A stretch of 60,000 bases of DNA from Strigamia acuminata. Lineage: Eukaryota; Arthropoda; Chilopoda; Geophilomorpha; Linotaeniidae. The position numbers and the translations under genes were made by a program. How positions within the stretch are numbered: the first letter of the stretch is position 1; the number at the start of each line of letters is the position of its first letter. Positions 1-9,939 of this stretch are shown in pieces. The notes under the pieces were generated by a model, which saw only the letters and a list, made by a program, of their open reading frames with translations, ran no database searches and was not told the origin of the DNA. The stretch spans positions 7,256,001 to 7,316,000 of the forward strand of contig OX442323.1 in NCBI GenBank assembly GCA_949358305.1. Reading direction: 5' to 3'.

Positions 1-240
1 TACATTTTTGGAAGATGTTATAACATAAGTTAGTTCAATTTTATTTAATGTTTGATTTAAAAATAATATCTAAAAATGTAATAAATAATTTTCAGATATT
101 ATTTTTAACTTAAACATAAAATATAAATGTCCTCTAGAAATGCAAATGCGAGATGTCATGTCAGTTGTCCGCCATTTGCCCGCAAAATAACGTCGTTGCG
201 TTATGTGTTCATGCGATTGGTCCGCATAGGTCACGTGATA

Positions 241-330
241 ATCACTTCAGCGCAATAATCCGTCACAATTGTAATAATCACTTCAGCGCAATAATCCGTC
301 ACAATTGTAATAATCACTTCAGCGTGTCAT
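241..330. repeat. 36-bp tandem repeat, about 2.5 copies
   Basis: The unit starting ATCACTTCAGCGCAATAATC begins at 241, 277 and 313, a 36-base period. Copies one and two are identical; the third breaks off after about 13 bases. It is a short minisatellite with no sign of function. Confidence 0.9.
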
Positions 331-689
331 TTAAGAAACCCCTTTGCCCAGCAAATCGATATACAAATGAGTGGTTTGTAAAACAGCAGTCAAATGTTGG
401 CAAATTTGCAATTTTGAGCATAAGAGCATTGAAATTGGTTGAGCAAATACTTAAAGCTTGCTTAAATTAATAGAAATAAGTGAAATAAATGCCCCTGAAT
501 GAAACATCAATTATGTGCACAACTAACATCTGAATGATGATTCAACCTCTATCAAGCTCAAATCGCATCACTGTTATTTAAGATAAGATAATGAAAAGAA
601 ATGATGCAACTAAAAACATGCAAGAATATTTATCTTAACCAATTTGAAGGCTCCACTAATTTATCACCTACACATACAGTGAAATCCAA

Positions 690-1115
690 ACTTTACTTCG
701 GTTACTACGTTTACATGGTAACAGTTTTCCAAATAAGTGAAAATTTGGATTTTATTTATCTGGTTAACCAAGTGCATTTACATGTACATAACGTCATATG
801 TGAATTATCCAAAATGCATTTTAATTATCTAGAACAACATCTATTTCAGCCCTAACCAAATCATAATTTCTCCCAAAACCAAGAAACATTAAAATTTGTT
901 ATAAAACAAAGGAATAAATCCTTTTTGTTTATAACTGGTGCCATTTTTAATAAAGGGGTACAAAATATTACGGTCAGTCCAGCCCTTTTACGCATGCACA
1001 GGTGTTTACATGTAGTTTGCAATGCGCAAAACGCCCAAAATATACCCCGTACAACTGGAATTTTCACTTTTCTAGATAACCGAGTACATTTAAACATGGT
1101 AATTGAGATTAGTTT
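690..1115. repeat. Dispersed repeat with GTTTACATG termini, copy 1
   Basis: This stretch is similar in order and wording to 6800-7310: a GTTTACATG start, a segment with ACGTCATATGTGAATTA, a segment reading CAATGCGCAAAACGCCC, then a terminal TTTAAACATGGTAATTGAG. The ends are roughly inverted (GTTTACATG against CATGTAAAC in the other copy), as in a MITE. Transposon class not determined. Confidence 0.7.
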
Positions 1116-2271
1116 GCCCTGCAAACAATTTTAAAACGGGTATTCCTAAACCTGACAATCTAGCATCAAGACTTAACTGTATTTGTAAATATAGAATAAG
1201 AAATCAAACATTGCTTGCAGAGGAAACACAGTAGCCACAACAAGACCTGGTGAATTCTCCCATAAGTGAACAAGCACAGTTATGTGATATTCTAATGCAA
1301 ACATTCTAAGATCAGAAATCAAATCACAAATCCTTTGAGTTGTATTAGTAGATCACTATGTTATCCAGGGCAATGCAGCATCAGAAAAACCATTTCTGTG
1401 TTTTTTTTCACTTATTGCACAATATATATATATATTCTATTATATATACTAATTTTTCTTTGCTGTTTAAAGTGCATTTGTTTTGTTTGAGATGCATGCA
1501 TGATAAGAATACCAGTTGATCATGTGCAGTGCAGTATTTCTAACCTGAAAGATGAGTTGTTTTTCTTAGAAATAGGTGGCTGTATCCAAATGATGTCATA
1601 TTAACTGTTGACCTTTTATTGTGTGTATATATATGATGTCAAATTACTTGCAATTCATGTACACAGCCATCTAGTGACACAAATAGTAAGTATTTAAGAT
1701 TCTGTCTGTAAGAAGATAAAGCAGACACAAAGATTGATGGAAATGAGTTAGTGTAAAGCTTGTCACAAATATTATTTTTCAATATTTTCTCCCACCAGGT
1801 TTTCAATTTATCATCAGTCCCATCTCCAGCATTTGACATTTCCACCAAAACTAACACTAACTATACAGGGAAGAAGGATCTAAAATAGTCATTAGGGGAA
1901 CTGCAAACAGACAGAAATTACAACAAATAAGGATATGTCCTTTATTGCTGTACAGTTGTGCAACACTGAAATACCACAAGGAAGTGGGTAAAACTGAAAA
2001 GCTTGCGTGGGGGTCATAACACGCAAGCTTCAAATTGGTAAAATCCAACTTCGTTTAAAAGCAATACTTCAAAGTCGAGCAAAACCTCGAGTTTGCTCAA
2101 GCTTTTAAATTTTACCCGCTTCCATGTGTTTCTATACTCTTGTTCGACTCAAAAGGGTGCCCTTCTCCCAAGAGTATACTTTAAATCAAATCCCGTTTAT
2201 TTTTAATTAGACATGATACTGGAGACGTGAATGTTCTAGAATGCACACAATGTGTAACACTAACTCTTTAA

Positions 2272-2498
2272 CCCTTTCAGTGTCAGGTATTTTTTGCATG
2301 CACAGACCCTCTGTGTAAGACACAAACAGTGCTGGACTGGCCCGGCAGGCTACCGACAGTTTCCCGGTGGCCCGTGGCCGCTGTGGCCTGTCCCGATTTC
2401 ATTAATTGTGGCCCGGACATCCAGATTTCCCGGTAATAAATTTGTTCCCAGTCCAGCCCTGGACACTAAGTATATTTACAGGTTTGACAATGAAAGGG
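2272..2498. mobile_element. piggyBac-type MITE (TTAA target), split by a hAT MITE
   Basis: TTAA at 2268-2271 and at 2499-2502 flank inverted ends: CCCTTTCAGTGTCA on the left and the complement of CCCTTTCATTGTCA on the right. TTAA target duplication plus a CCC start is typical of the piggyBac superfamily. Without the hAT insert and its duplicated target site the element would be only about 84 bp, so it is non-autonomous. Confidence 0.8.
2327..2461. mobile_element. 135-bp hAT-type MITE, copy 1 (nested)
   Basis: The ends are CAGTGCTGGACTGG and CCAGTCCAGCCCTG. They are flanked by near-identical 8-base direct repeats (GACACAAA at 2319-2326, GACACTAA at 2462-2469), the target size of hAT transposons. 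It is inserted inside the TTAA element listed above. A second copy of the same length lies at 2883-3017 in the other orientation. Confidence 0.88.
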
Positions 2499-2531
2499 TT
2501 AAAGATTATGCAAATACACTAGACTCTAGTG

Positions 2532-2632
2532 TTAGACTTCTTAAACTTTCTTTACTCGCGACCCCTATTCGCCAGAGAAAATGGCAAAGTACGTTTAGGA
2601 CTATTTCGCGACCCACAGTTTAAGAAGCCCTG
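2532..2632. mobile_element. About 100-bp hAT-like MITE
   Basis: The inverted ends share the core CTTCTTAAACT (left) and GTTTAAGAAG (right, ending CCCTG). The flanks CTCTAGTG (2524-2531) and CTCTAATG (2633-2640) match at 7 of 8 positions. Internal sequence contains two CGCGACCC blocks in direct order. The class is inferred from the 8-base duplication and the CAG/CTG-like right end. Confidence 0.7.
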
Positions 2633-2650
2633 CTCTAATGGATGCTATAG

Positions 2651-2773
2651 CAGTGCTTCCCAAACTTTTTTGTTCATGGCAGCCCTGTAGGTGGTCATAG
2701 TGCCCCTGTAGGTCAGTCATGGCACTCCCGCATGTTAGTCACTGCGTCCCCGTGGTGCAGTTTGGAACCACTG
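2651..2773. mobile_element. 123-bp hAT-like MITE (GTTCCCAAAC ends)
   Basis: The ends are CAGTGCTTCCCAAAC and GTTTGGAACCACTG. Flanks TGCTATAG (2643-2650) and AGCTATAG (2774-2781) match at 7 of 8 bases. The CAGTG-TTCCCAAAC terminus is widespread among animal hAT elements. Non-autonomous, with no coding capacity. Confidence 0.78.
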
Positions 2774-2882
2774 AGCTATAGGTTCGGACAATCCTTCCTA
2801 CAGCATATTCTGTGTGGACCAGACATTGCTAGTCAGAACAGCTATATTGTCAGTACAGATTTGCTAGTTCCAACCCAGCAAT

Positions 2883-3017
2883 CAGGGCTGGACTGGGAAC
2901 AAATTTAGTGCCAGGAAATCTGGATGTTCGGACCACAATTAACAAAGTCGAGACGGGCCACAGCGGCCATGGGCCACCAGGAAATTCCCGATATCCCGCC
3001 GGGCCAGTCCAGCACTG
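2883..3017. mobile_element. 135-bp hAT-type MITE, copy 2
   Basis: Same family and same length as 2327-2461, in opposite orientation: it starts CAGGGCTGGACTGG and ends CCAGTCCAGCACTG. The target duplication is perfect: CCAGCAAT at 2875-2882 and again at 3018-3025. This is the clearest insertion in the cluster and suggests fairly recent activity of the family. Confidence 0.93.
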
Positions 3018-4099
3018 CCAGCAATGTTAAATTCCCTCCCCCATCCGCACAGCCTGTTAGTCCGGACAGTTTTCCGAGACCCAAGTCCGGGTTACGCAGA
3101 GTACACGGTAAATACATTGCAGAAGACTACCGTAGGACGGATTGAGAATGTCAGTCCAGACATTTTTCTAAAGCAGGGTCCATTAATAGAAAAAAGAATG
3201 GTACTATTTTCTTATGGTCAATCCGCCCCTGCAGATGACTAAAGAGACAAAAACTTGTTCATAACATAAAACAGTCATCATGCTTTCTAAAAGACACCTA
3301 CACACTTCCTTTTCTGCTTTACAGAAGTGACTTATGGTAAGCAGATTTCCATTTCACAAATTCATCATTTCACACTGAATTAAAAATATTATGGTTTTTT
3401 TTAACAAATAATTGATATTCAACATGGCATTAGACAAAAAATTGATTTCCAATCTTGCCTTTCCAAAGTAATTACTTGTCAACATGACATTTAAATAAAT
3501 AGTGACATTTATAAGTCTCAAAATAAGACTAATGCTCTTAGCAAACAAATCCTCATTTTTCTTTCCAATTAAATATTTAAAAACCACAAAACAATACCTG
3601 CTAATGTTAGATACCACTACACAAATTTGTGTCTTCTAAATGATGATTTTTTTAGTTATTTCAGAAGAAATGAAAATAAAACTATGTATCTGCTCCAATC
3701 TAGAACTTCCTAGAATAAAGATAAAAAAAATATGAACAATTATCATTATATTTTATCAATTTAGTTAAATATATTTAAATATGACCAGCACAATCTCCAA
3801 CATTATTTGCATAATTCCAGAATCCACTTAAACTTGAAAATATAATACATTCTATATTTTTTCCAGTGTTAAAACGAAAAGAAATTAATCCACTATTGAT
3901 AACCTACAATATGAGTGTATAATTACAGCTTACAGGAAATCTATAAGCATTAAACCATTTTTTTTTCTTTCTTCAATAACAAAGCACTCGAGTATCATTT
4001 GTGCACAAACCCATTAATATTTTCCGTTCAAAACAAACAATTCAACATTCCAATATTAAAAAACACACACCATCGTATCCCAAACAAAACAATACACTC

Positions 4100-4960
4100 A
4101 AAACGATCCAAAACCCTTTTTTTTCACGATTTTCACCCATTTTTCACTAACCTACACGCCACACTGCATAAGCCTAACCATGGACGACGGTTACTCGCGC
4201 CGCCATTTTGACGCCAAATAGGCCTACCACAGCGTCGACAAAATCGTGCACAATTCTCCCGCAGACCAAAAATAACTGCCAAACCCGACAAAATCAAAAA
4301 TGTAACCGCACAAACTGTCGAAACAAACCGAAAAATCACCACAAACTTGAGCCTACATTTTCGAAACGGAGTTTTTCAACTGTTAAGTGAACACCGCTTG
4401 CAAATTCAGCAATAAAACACGTCCCCGGTACGACCACGACTAATTTCCCCACAAATAAATCGCATTGTGACACGTTTAATCCGTCCGAAACACTCAAAAA
4501 CCGTCGACCGATTATCGGATAAGATTTTCGCGTATCGGCATCGACGCGAATAGGACTAAAAGTTCACAACACGCCAACCCGATCCCGGTGGAAAACAATT
4601 AAATAAAGCGGAATAACTTACCGGCGATACTTACAGTGCAAACTACTATGCTTTAAATATTCGCAATGCTAATTGTGGGCAGTAAACGATCGGCTGTACG
4701 TCCTAATCTACAATGTGCCCTTCGCAATTCAACATTGGTTCGCGTCACACGGATGTTATTTTTCTTACCCATGTGCTTGTGCCGAGCGATTGAAATGCAG
4801 CAATTAGTTAGATGTTCGGTATTCGTGTCGGGATCGGTAATAATGGTTGATTGTGGGACTCGTCATTGCAAAGTATCGGTTAGTTTTGCTCACAAGATTG
4901 ACCCAAATACGGGCTAGGCTAGTAATCGGAAAACAGAGAAAATGGCGGGCACGTGTAGGA
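4100..4960. promoter_or_regulatory. CpG-rich, possibly bidirectional promoter region
   Basis: Against an AT-rich background this stretch is rich in CG dinucleotides. It holds AAAATGGCGGC on the minus strand near 4206 and AAAATGGCGGG on the plus strand near 4938, both like the YY1/Pho-type motif around many start sites. A good minus-strand donor (CCG|GTAAGT) sits near 4620. A plus-strand reading from 4941 starts with a hydrophobic, signal-peptide-like run but has no convincing donor. Promoter function is inference. Confidence 0.35.
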
Positions 4961-6799
4961 TGACACGAAATGGTGGAATAAAGTTTCCGTTTTGTGTTTT
5001 CGTGTTCTGTTCAATATTTTTCACATTAAGTCTAGGCAGTTTTTTTTTGTTTATTATTAATTTGTATTGATTTTGTCTCGTGTTTTTATTTTTTTAAATT
5101 TATTTTTAGAAAATAAATGTAAATGTTCGTTTTGGATCGTTTAATTTGGAGTTTTCATTCTGTTCGTTTGTATTTTCATTTTTATTCGAAGGAAACAAAT
5201 GGAACCAACAGATGAATCACGTGTTAGGGGTTCAATAAACTTAGAAAATGACGTTTGGTTTTATAATTAACCTTTTCTGTACATTAATTTTTATTAATTG
5301 TGTTGTTATAAAGTGGTGTTATAATGTGGGTGCGCATGTCAACAATAGCTGCACTCATAATGCTATTGTCTCAAACAATATTGAAAGTAATCAATTTATC
5401 ATTTGTATCTTATATTTAAAATGATTAAATCGTTACATTTGTGATAAATTCGAACCAATGTGTGAATTTGTTACCAAATATAAATACACCTAACGCTTTG
5501 TATTTTTATCTGTTTGGCAATATATTTTACGCAGTTCTTTGAAGTACACAAAGCCATAGCCATTACAGAAATTACATTCTCTGCTTTTGTATTTTGATAA
5601 AATTAACTTACAAAGATACAGCGTCCACTAAACCCACATCTGTTTTTCAAGAACATCATAAGCACTGAATGAAATGAAACGAGTGTTTGAAACAAATTGG
5701 AATAGTAATTAAACTGGTATAACTACATTGCAGTAACAACTTAAAGATTGTACACTTGCAAGCATAATATTTTAGAAGAACAAAATCAATTTCAGACCCG
5801 ATTGTGTACACAGCATGTACTCCATCTGCAGTAACATAAAACAGCTTTTGGATGAATTAAATTTTACTTTGCTATGTTTAAAATTTATTTTATTACCACA
5901 TCAGTATTTCTTCACTTGGCATGTGGTTTTGATTTATTATAATTTTATTTTGTGTATTTTTTTGCATGGTAATAAAACATTCACTCTGGAAAACAATATT
6001 CTCATTAAGATTTTGCTTTTATTTTAGTGTAAACAGAATTGTGTGCTGAGAATAGAAAGTAATTTATACAATAACACTATACAATAACACAGAATTGAAT
6101 CCAAAACTGCTACATTTTATTATGTTCTGTGTTTGTGTTCTTTCCAGTGGTAAAGAGATAATAAGGATTATTGAGACAAATTCAATTTCTTTATTTCATA
6201 GAGATGTAAAACAAAATTAAACTTTGGTGTTTGAATTGGTGTTGGAATAACTTGTTGCTGTTAAAACTTCTTCAAGTAAAAATTAATACAAATACGGAGT
6301 ACTGTACTAAAGATGAAACTACGGGTGTTTTTTTTTAGAATTTCAATAAAAATGTTCTAGTTTCTGTCGAATTAACCTCTTTTCTATTTACAGTACCTTC
6401 AACCAAGGTTCCACAGCACCATAAACTGAAAATATAAAAGGAGAGTAAAATTGTTACTTTTAAAAAATTCTAATTCAATTTTAGCACTAATTTTTCCCAT
6501 CAAAATCGAATTTATTTAGCAAAACACTTAATCTAATTAAATTATAATTTGAATCATTAAAATTACACACATCAGAGGCCCGTGAATCATTTTTGTGCGA
6601 TAACTTCCTCAGATGTTTATAAATCGCATTCATTAAAGCATACGTTTTCTGACAGATGTCGTAGATTGTTTTGAACGCACGAAAACTAAAATCAGTATTT
6701 TTTTCCTACGAATTTAATTCAAAATGGTAGTTAGGTGTCTACACTTATTTTTAAATTGTTCCAAGTTAGAATGCAGAACGTAAACATTAAAAATTCTTA

Positions 6800-7310
6800 A
6801 TATGTACAATGTTTACATGTTTTCCAGAAAAGTTAAAATCCGGATTTTATTTATCCGGATAACCGTGTGCGTTTACATGTCCATAGTTTTTTGGTAAACA
6901 TGACGCCACATGTGAATTACCCATAATGTATTTTGATTATCTGGAAAAACAAAATGGTTGTCGATTATTTTTCAGCCCTTAAACAAATCAAATTCTGACC
7001 CTGTAAATCAAGTTTTTAGCTTATTTTACATCGCTTTCTGTACTAAGTGTCGTTGGTACGTCGGTTTAACGTATCGAATCAACGATATTCCAATCAAAGT
7101 ATTTAATTTTTACATGCATCGGTGTTTACATGCAGTTTTCAATGCGCAAAATGCCCAAAATCTACCTCGTACAACTGGAATTTAGTTTTCCGAATAAGTC
7201 TGTCTTTTCTGAAAAATTGTTTCGTTTACATGATCAATTTTCCAGAAAGTAAAATTCGCATTTTCACTGATCCAGATAACTGGGTACATGTAAACATGGT
7301 AATTGAGGGT
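6800..7310. repeat. Dispersed repeat with GTTTACATG termini, copy 2
   Basis: Second copy of the family at 690-1115, sharing several blocks in the same order. It begins with GTTTACATGTTTTCCAG and ends with a near-complementary TGGGTACATGTAAACATGG. This copy is slightly longer than copy 1. Confidence 0.7.
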
Positions 7311-8457
7311 GTTTGATGTTTGTAATCGTGAGTTAAATTTAAAATTAAGAGTAGTTCTGCTCCTGCGTGGCACGAAGATTGATCTGGCACAGACGTCGAT
7401 TTTTCGAGCTTCAGACCGAGTCCCCGCATTTCCAAATTTCTAAGCAAATTTCATGATTTTTCAATAAAAACATTCTTTTAAATGGCTTCACTAATAACTT
7501 CTTTCCGAGGCTTTGCAAGACTTCCAGCCGGCCCTTTCTGTCTGTCTGTCTTCGTCAGCTGACTCGTTTGCTTGCTTGGCTTCCTCCATGGCTTTGCCCT
7601 GTTTTTGAGATGTTTATTATTATTTGCACATTCAATGTACTCACAACTAACCATTTTTATTTGTTCATTCAACTTGCAATTTATAAAATGTTTTCCAATT
7701 GGGATAAAATCTAAAATCTAAAATAAAGAAACTACAATTTTGTAATATATTAGTTAATTTTCCGTTTCTCATCTGATTAAAATATTTTGTATCATATATT
7801 CAGAGCACAAATTATTATTAAAATATGCAAATTTAAACTTTGATATAATGTCATGGTATTTGGTATTACAGGTTACAAAAATCTACGGAATTTTGAGCAG
7901 CTTTTTAGCAGCTGTCAGCAAATTTTATACGTCCTTGATAAAATCTCGGTAATAATTATTAAAAATCTGTAGAAAATGTGCGACTATCACTGGTTTATCT
8001 GATCACAGATCCAACTGATCTTCGTATTTGTTTCATGACTATTTTAGACTCGTTGAAACACAAAATATTCTGACAGCAGCGAGAAAACAATTTCGTCGCC
8101 AAATCTACACTGCGCATGCTCCAACCGCTAGCAGACCTTTAACCCTATTGCGACAAAAAAACCAACGAGACTGTAAAAATAAATTTATTTTATCGAACAA
8201 AACAAAAGATCAGAGTTTTTTTTTATTTTCGTTATTTTTCAGTAGTCTTACGTCTTACAAATATTGCTAACAAGCGCGCGATGCGGTAAATTTGTGTATT
8301 AAAACACATTTTATTCAAAACAAAAACCCCAACACCGACTTTATATTTACAAAAAAAAAAAAAACCAACTATTTTGTATTTTTAAAATGATTACACGATA
8401 AAAAGGAGATTTTTCTTTCGGTCAATCTCATTTCCATAATAAAATATTGACCAATCT

Positions 8458-9588
8458 TTATTCAGCTAAATTTTGATTTTTCATCATGGCCGCTACGTAG
8501 GCTCTGAAATTGTTAGTTTCTTCCGATCGGGTGATCAACTCGCATCTGCAAAATGATTAAAACATGTGTATAGAATTTCCACCACGTCAACCCGAACCAA
8601 TCAATACAAATACCTGCACGAATGCTGATCGAAAGAAAAGCCGGTGGAACAATCCACCACCGCACTTGGAACACACTCGCAAGAACACGTCACGTCAATC
8701 CACATTTTGCCCGCCTTGGCGCACTCTACGACTTCCTTTTCGTTCGCACACTCGCAGCGACACGCATTACTCCGAAAAACCTAACCACAATCGAAATATT
8801 AACGAGAAAATAATTCTTACAAGCATTTTTACTTGTTTGGAATTGCAATCGTCGCTCGTAATTTTACATCCGAATTTACACGCCAAATGTTCTTCCGCAA
8901 TAATCACGCTGCACGTTTGTTCCAAGTTGTTGTTAAAGCTGTTCGTTGTGACCAAAACAACCTGGAATCAAGCACACGTCGCTGTAAAAACAAGTATTTT
9001 TAAAAGGGAATCGAAAACTCACGGGAATAGTGATAGATTTCGTTTTAGCCGGCAAGCAGCCATGTTGTTTCGTATTGTGCCCACCAGCACAGCGCTGCAA
9101 AAGGGCATTTTGGGGCAAAATCTATTTGGAAAAAAAATATCTTATCTGGATAATCAACATTTTGTAAATTACTTTGATCACACTGGGGTCTGGGTCAGTG
9201 AGCTCAACCATGGTCAATCTGGGCAGACAAACGTCATTTTCTACGAGTTTTTGAATCTTTTTCAAAGTATCTGCGTGGCATTCATCTGAAATTAAAATAA
9301 ATTAATTTACGTTTCATTTGTGTAATAAAATTTAAATCCCTTACTTTTTAAATTGCGCAACTGCAAATTTTTCGCATCAAAATCAGAAAAATGATAATAT
9401 TTACTTATATAAATTTGCTCAGACTGGAACAACAATTATACAAAAATAAAATTTATTCCCAAGAAAAAAAAAAAAAACCTCCAAAAAAAAAAAATAATAA
9501 CAATAAAAATCCATCAAAACATACTTACATCTTGCAAACAATACGCAACAGACAAATCCCATGCAAATACAAAAAATAAAAGCAACAT
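8458..9588 (-). CDS. PDGF/VEGF-related factor (Pvf-like), 7 exons, about 223 aa
   Basis: Secreted cystine-knot growth factor of the PDGF/VEGF family, expected ligand of a PVR-type receptor tyrosine kinase. Exons (minus): 9588-9529, 9360-9345 (a 16-nt microexon), 9285-9173, 9121-9023, 8961-8833, 8780-8614, 8545-8458; all phases join. Exon 1 is a signal peptide (MLLLFFVFAW...). Exons 3-5 are the PDGF domain: CLPRLTMVEL, then QRCAGGHNTKQHGCLPAKTK, a central strand region, then HLACKFGC. Exons 6-7 are a cysteine-rich tail (CRCEC, CSCEC) like that of VEGF-C and arthropod Pvfs. Odd: the usual RCGGCC reads RCAGGH and the upstream interchain cysteine is absent. The stop codon overlaps an AATAAA signal. 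It starts 199 bp after the end of INTU on the same strand. A separate promoter is not visible. Family call fairly sure; exon 2 is the weakest. Confidence 0.82.
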
Positions 9589-9786
9589 GTCAACATCCAA
9601 CTGTATACAACAACAATTATATAAAATAAAGCCAAAAAAAAAAAAGGGAAACACAATATCCCTCCCCAACAAGAAAAACTTAATTAAAAAAACATCCGTA
9701 TTCCTGATAGCGAAGTCCAAGTAAACAAAACACTTCCTTTCGCCAATCTTCTCGGTATAATTATTAATTAATTGATTCCTAATTCC

Positions 9787-9907
9787 TTAAACTGTGACTC
9801 CAAACCCCAACTTAAATGCCAACTCGATAACATTCTGCGGAATCGAGTCCAAAAAACAAACATAAAATTCCTGCGGTTCGTCACCCTCAAACAACCTCCT
9901 AAAAATA

Positions 9908-9939
<32 letters not shown>

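Larger units (their letters stand above)
1..2267. other. Gene-less AT-rich stretch
   Basis: I see no supportable gene here. The first 110 bases hold a small palindrome (an AATAATATCT arm near 61-72 and its complement near 94-105). The rest is AT-rich DNA with short random ORFs. A 72-codon open frame on the minus strand (1857-1639) ends after a good poly-pyrimidine context but matches nothing I recognise. Two repeats in this stretch are listed separately. Confidence 0.6.
3018..8457. other. Gene-less stretch with one CpG-rich patch
   Basis: No coding exon with matching splice sites was found on either strand. The DNA is AT-rich apart from the patch at 4.1-5.0 kb. One dispersed repeat (6800-7310) lies in it. 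It may contain non-coding or 5' leader exons of genes outside the window; I cannot exclude single short exons. Confidence 0.5.

Noticed and set aside
4666-4917. 83-codon plus-strand ORF
   Set aside because: CpG-rich DNA opens frames by chance; no splice sites or homology support it.
8564-9289. A 241-codon plus-strand open frame, the longest in the first 27 kb
   Set aside because: It lies antisense to exons 3-7 of the Pvf-like gene, whose minus-strand exons have proper splice sites, phases and recognisable domains. The plus-strand translation has no domain features.
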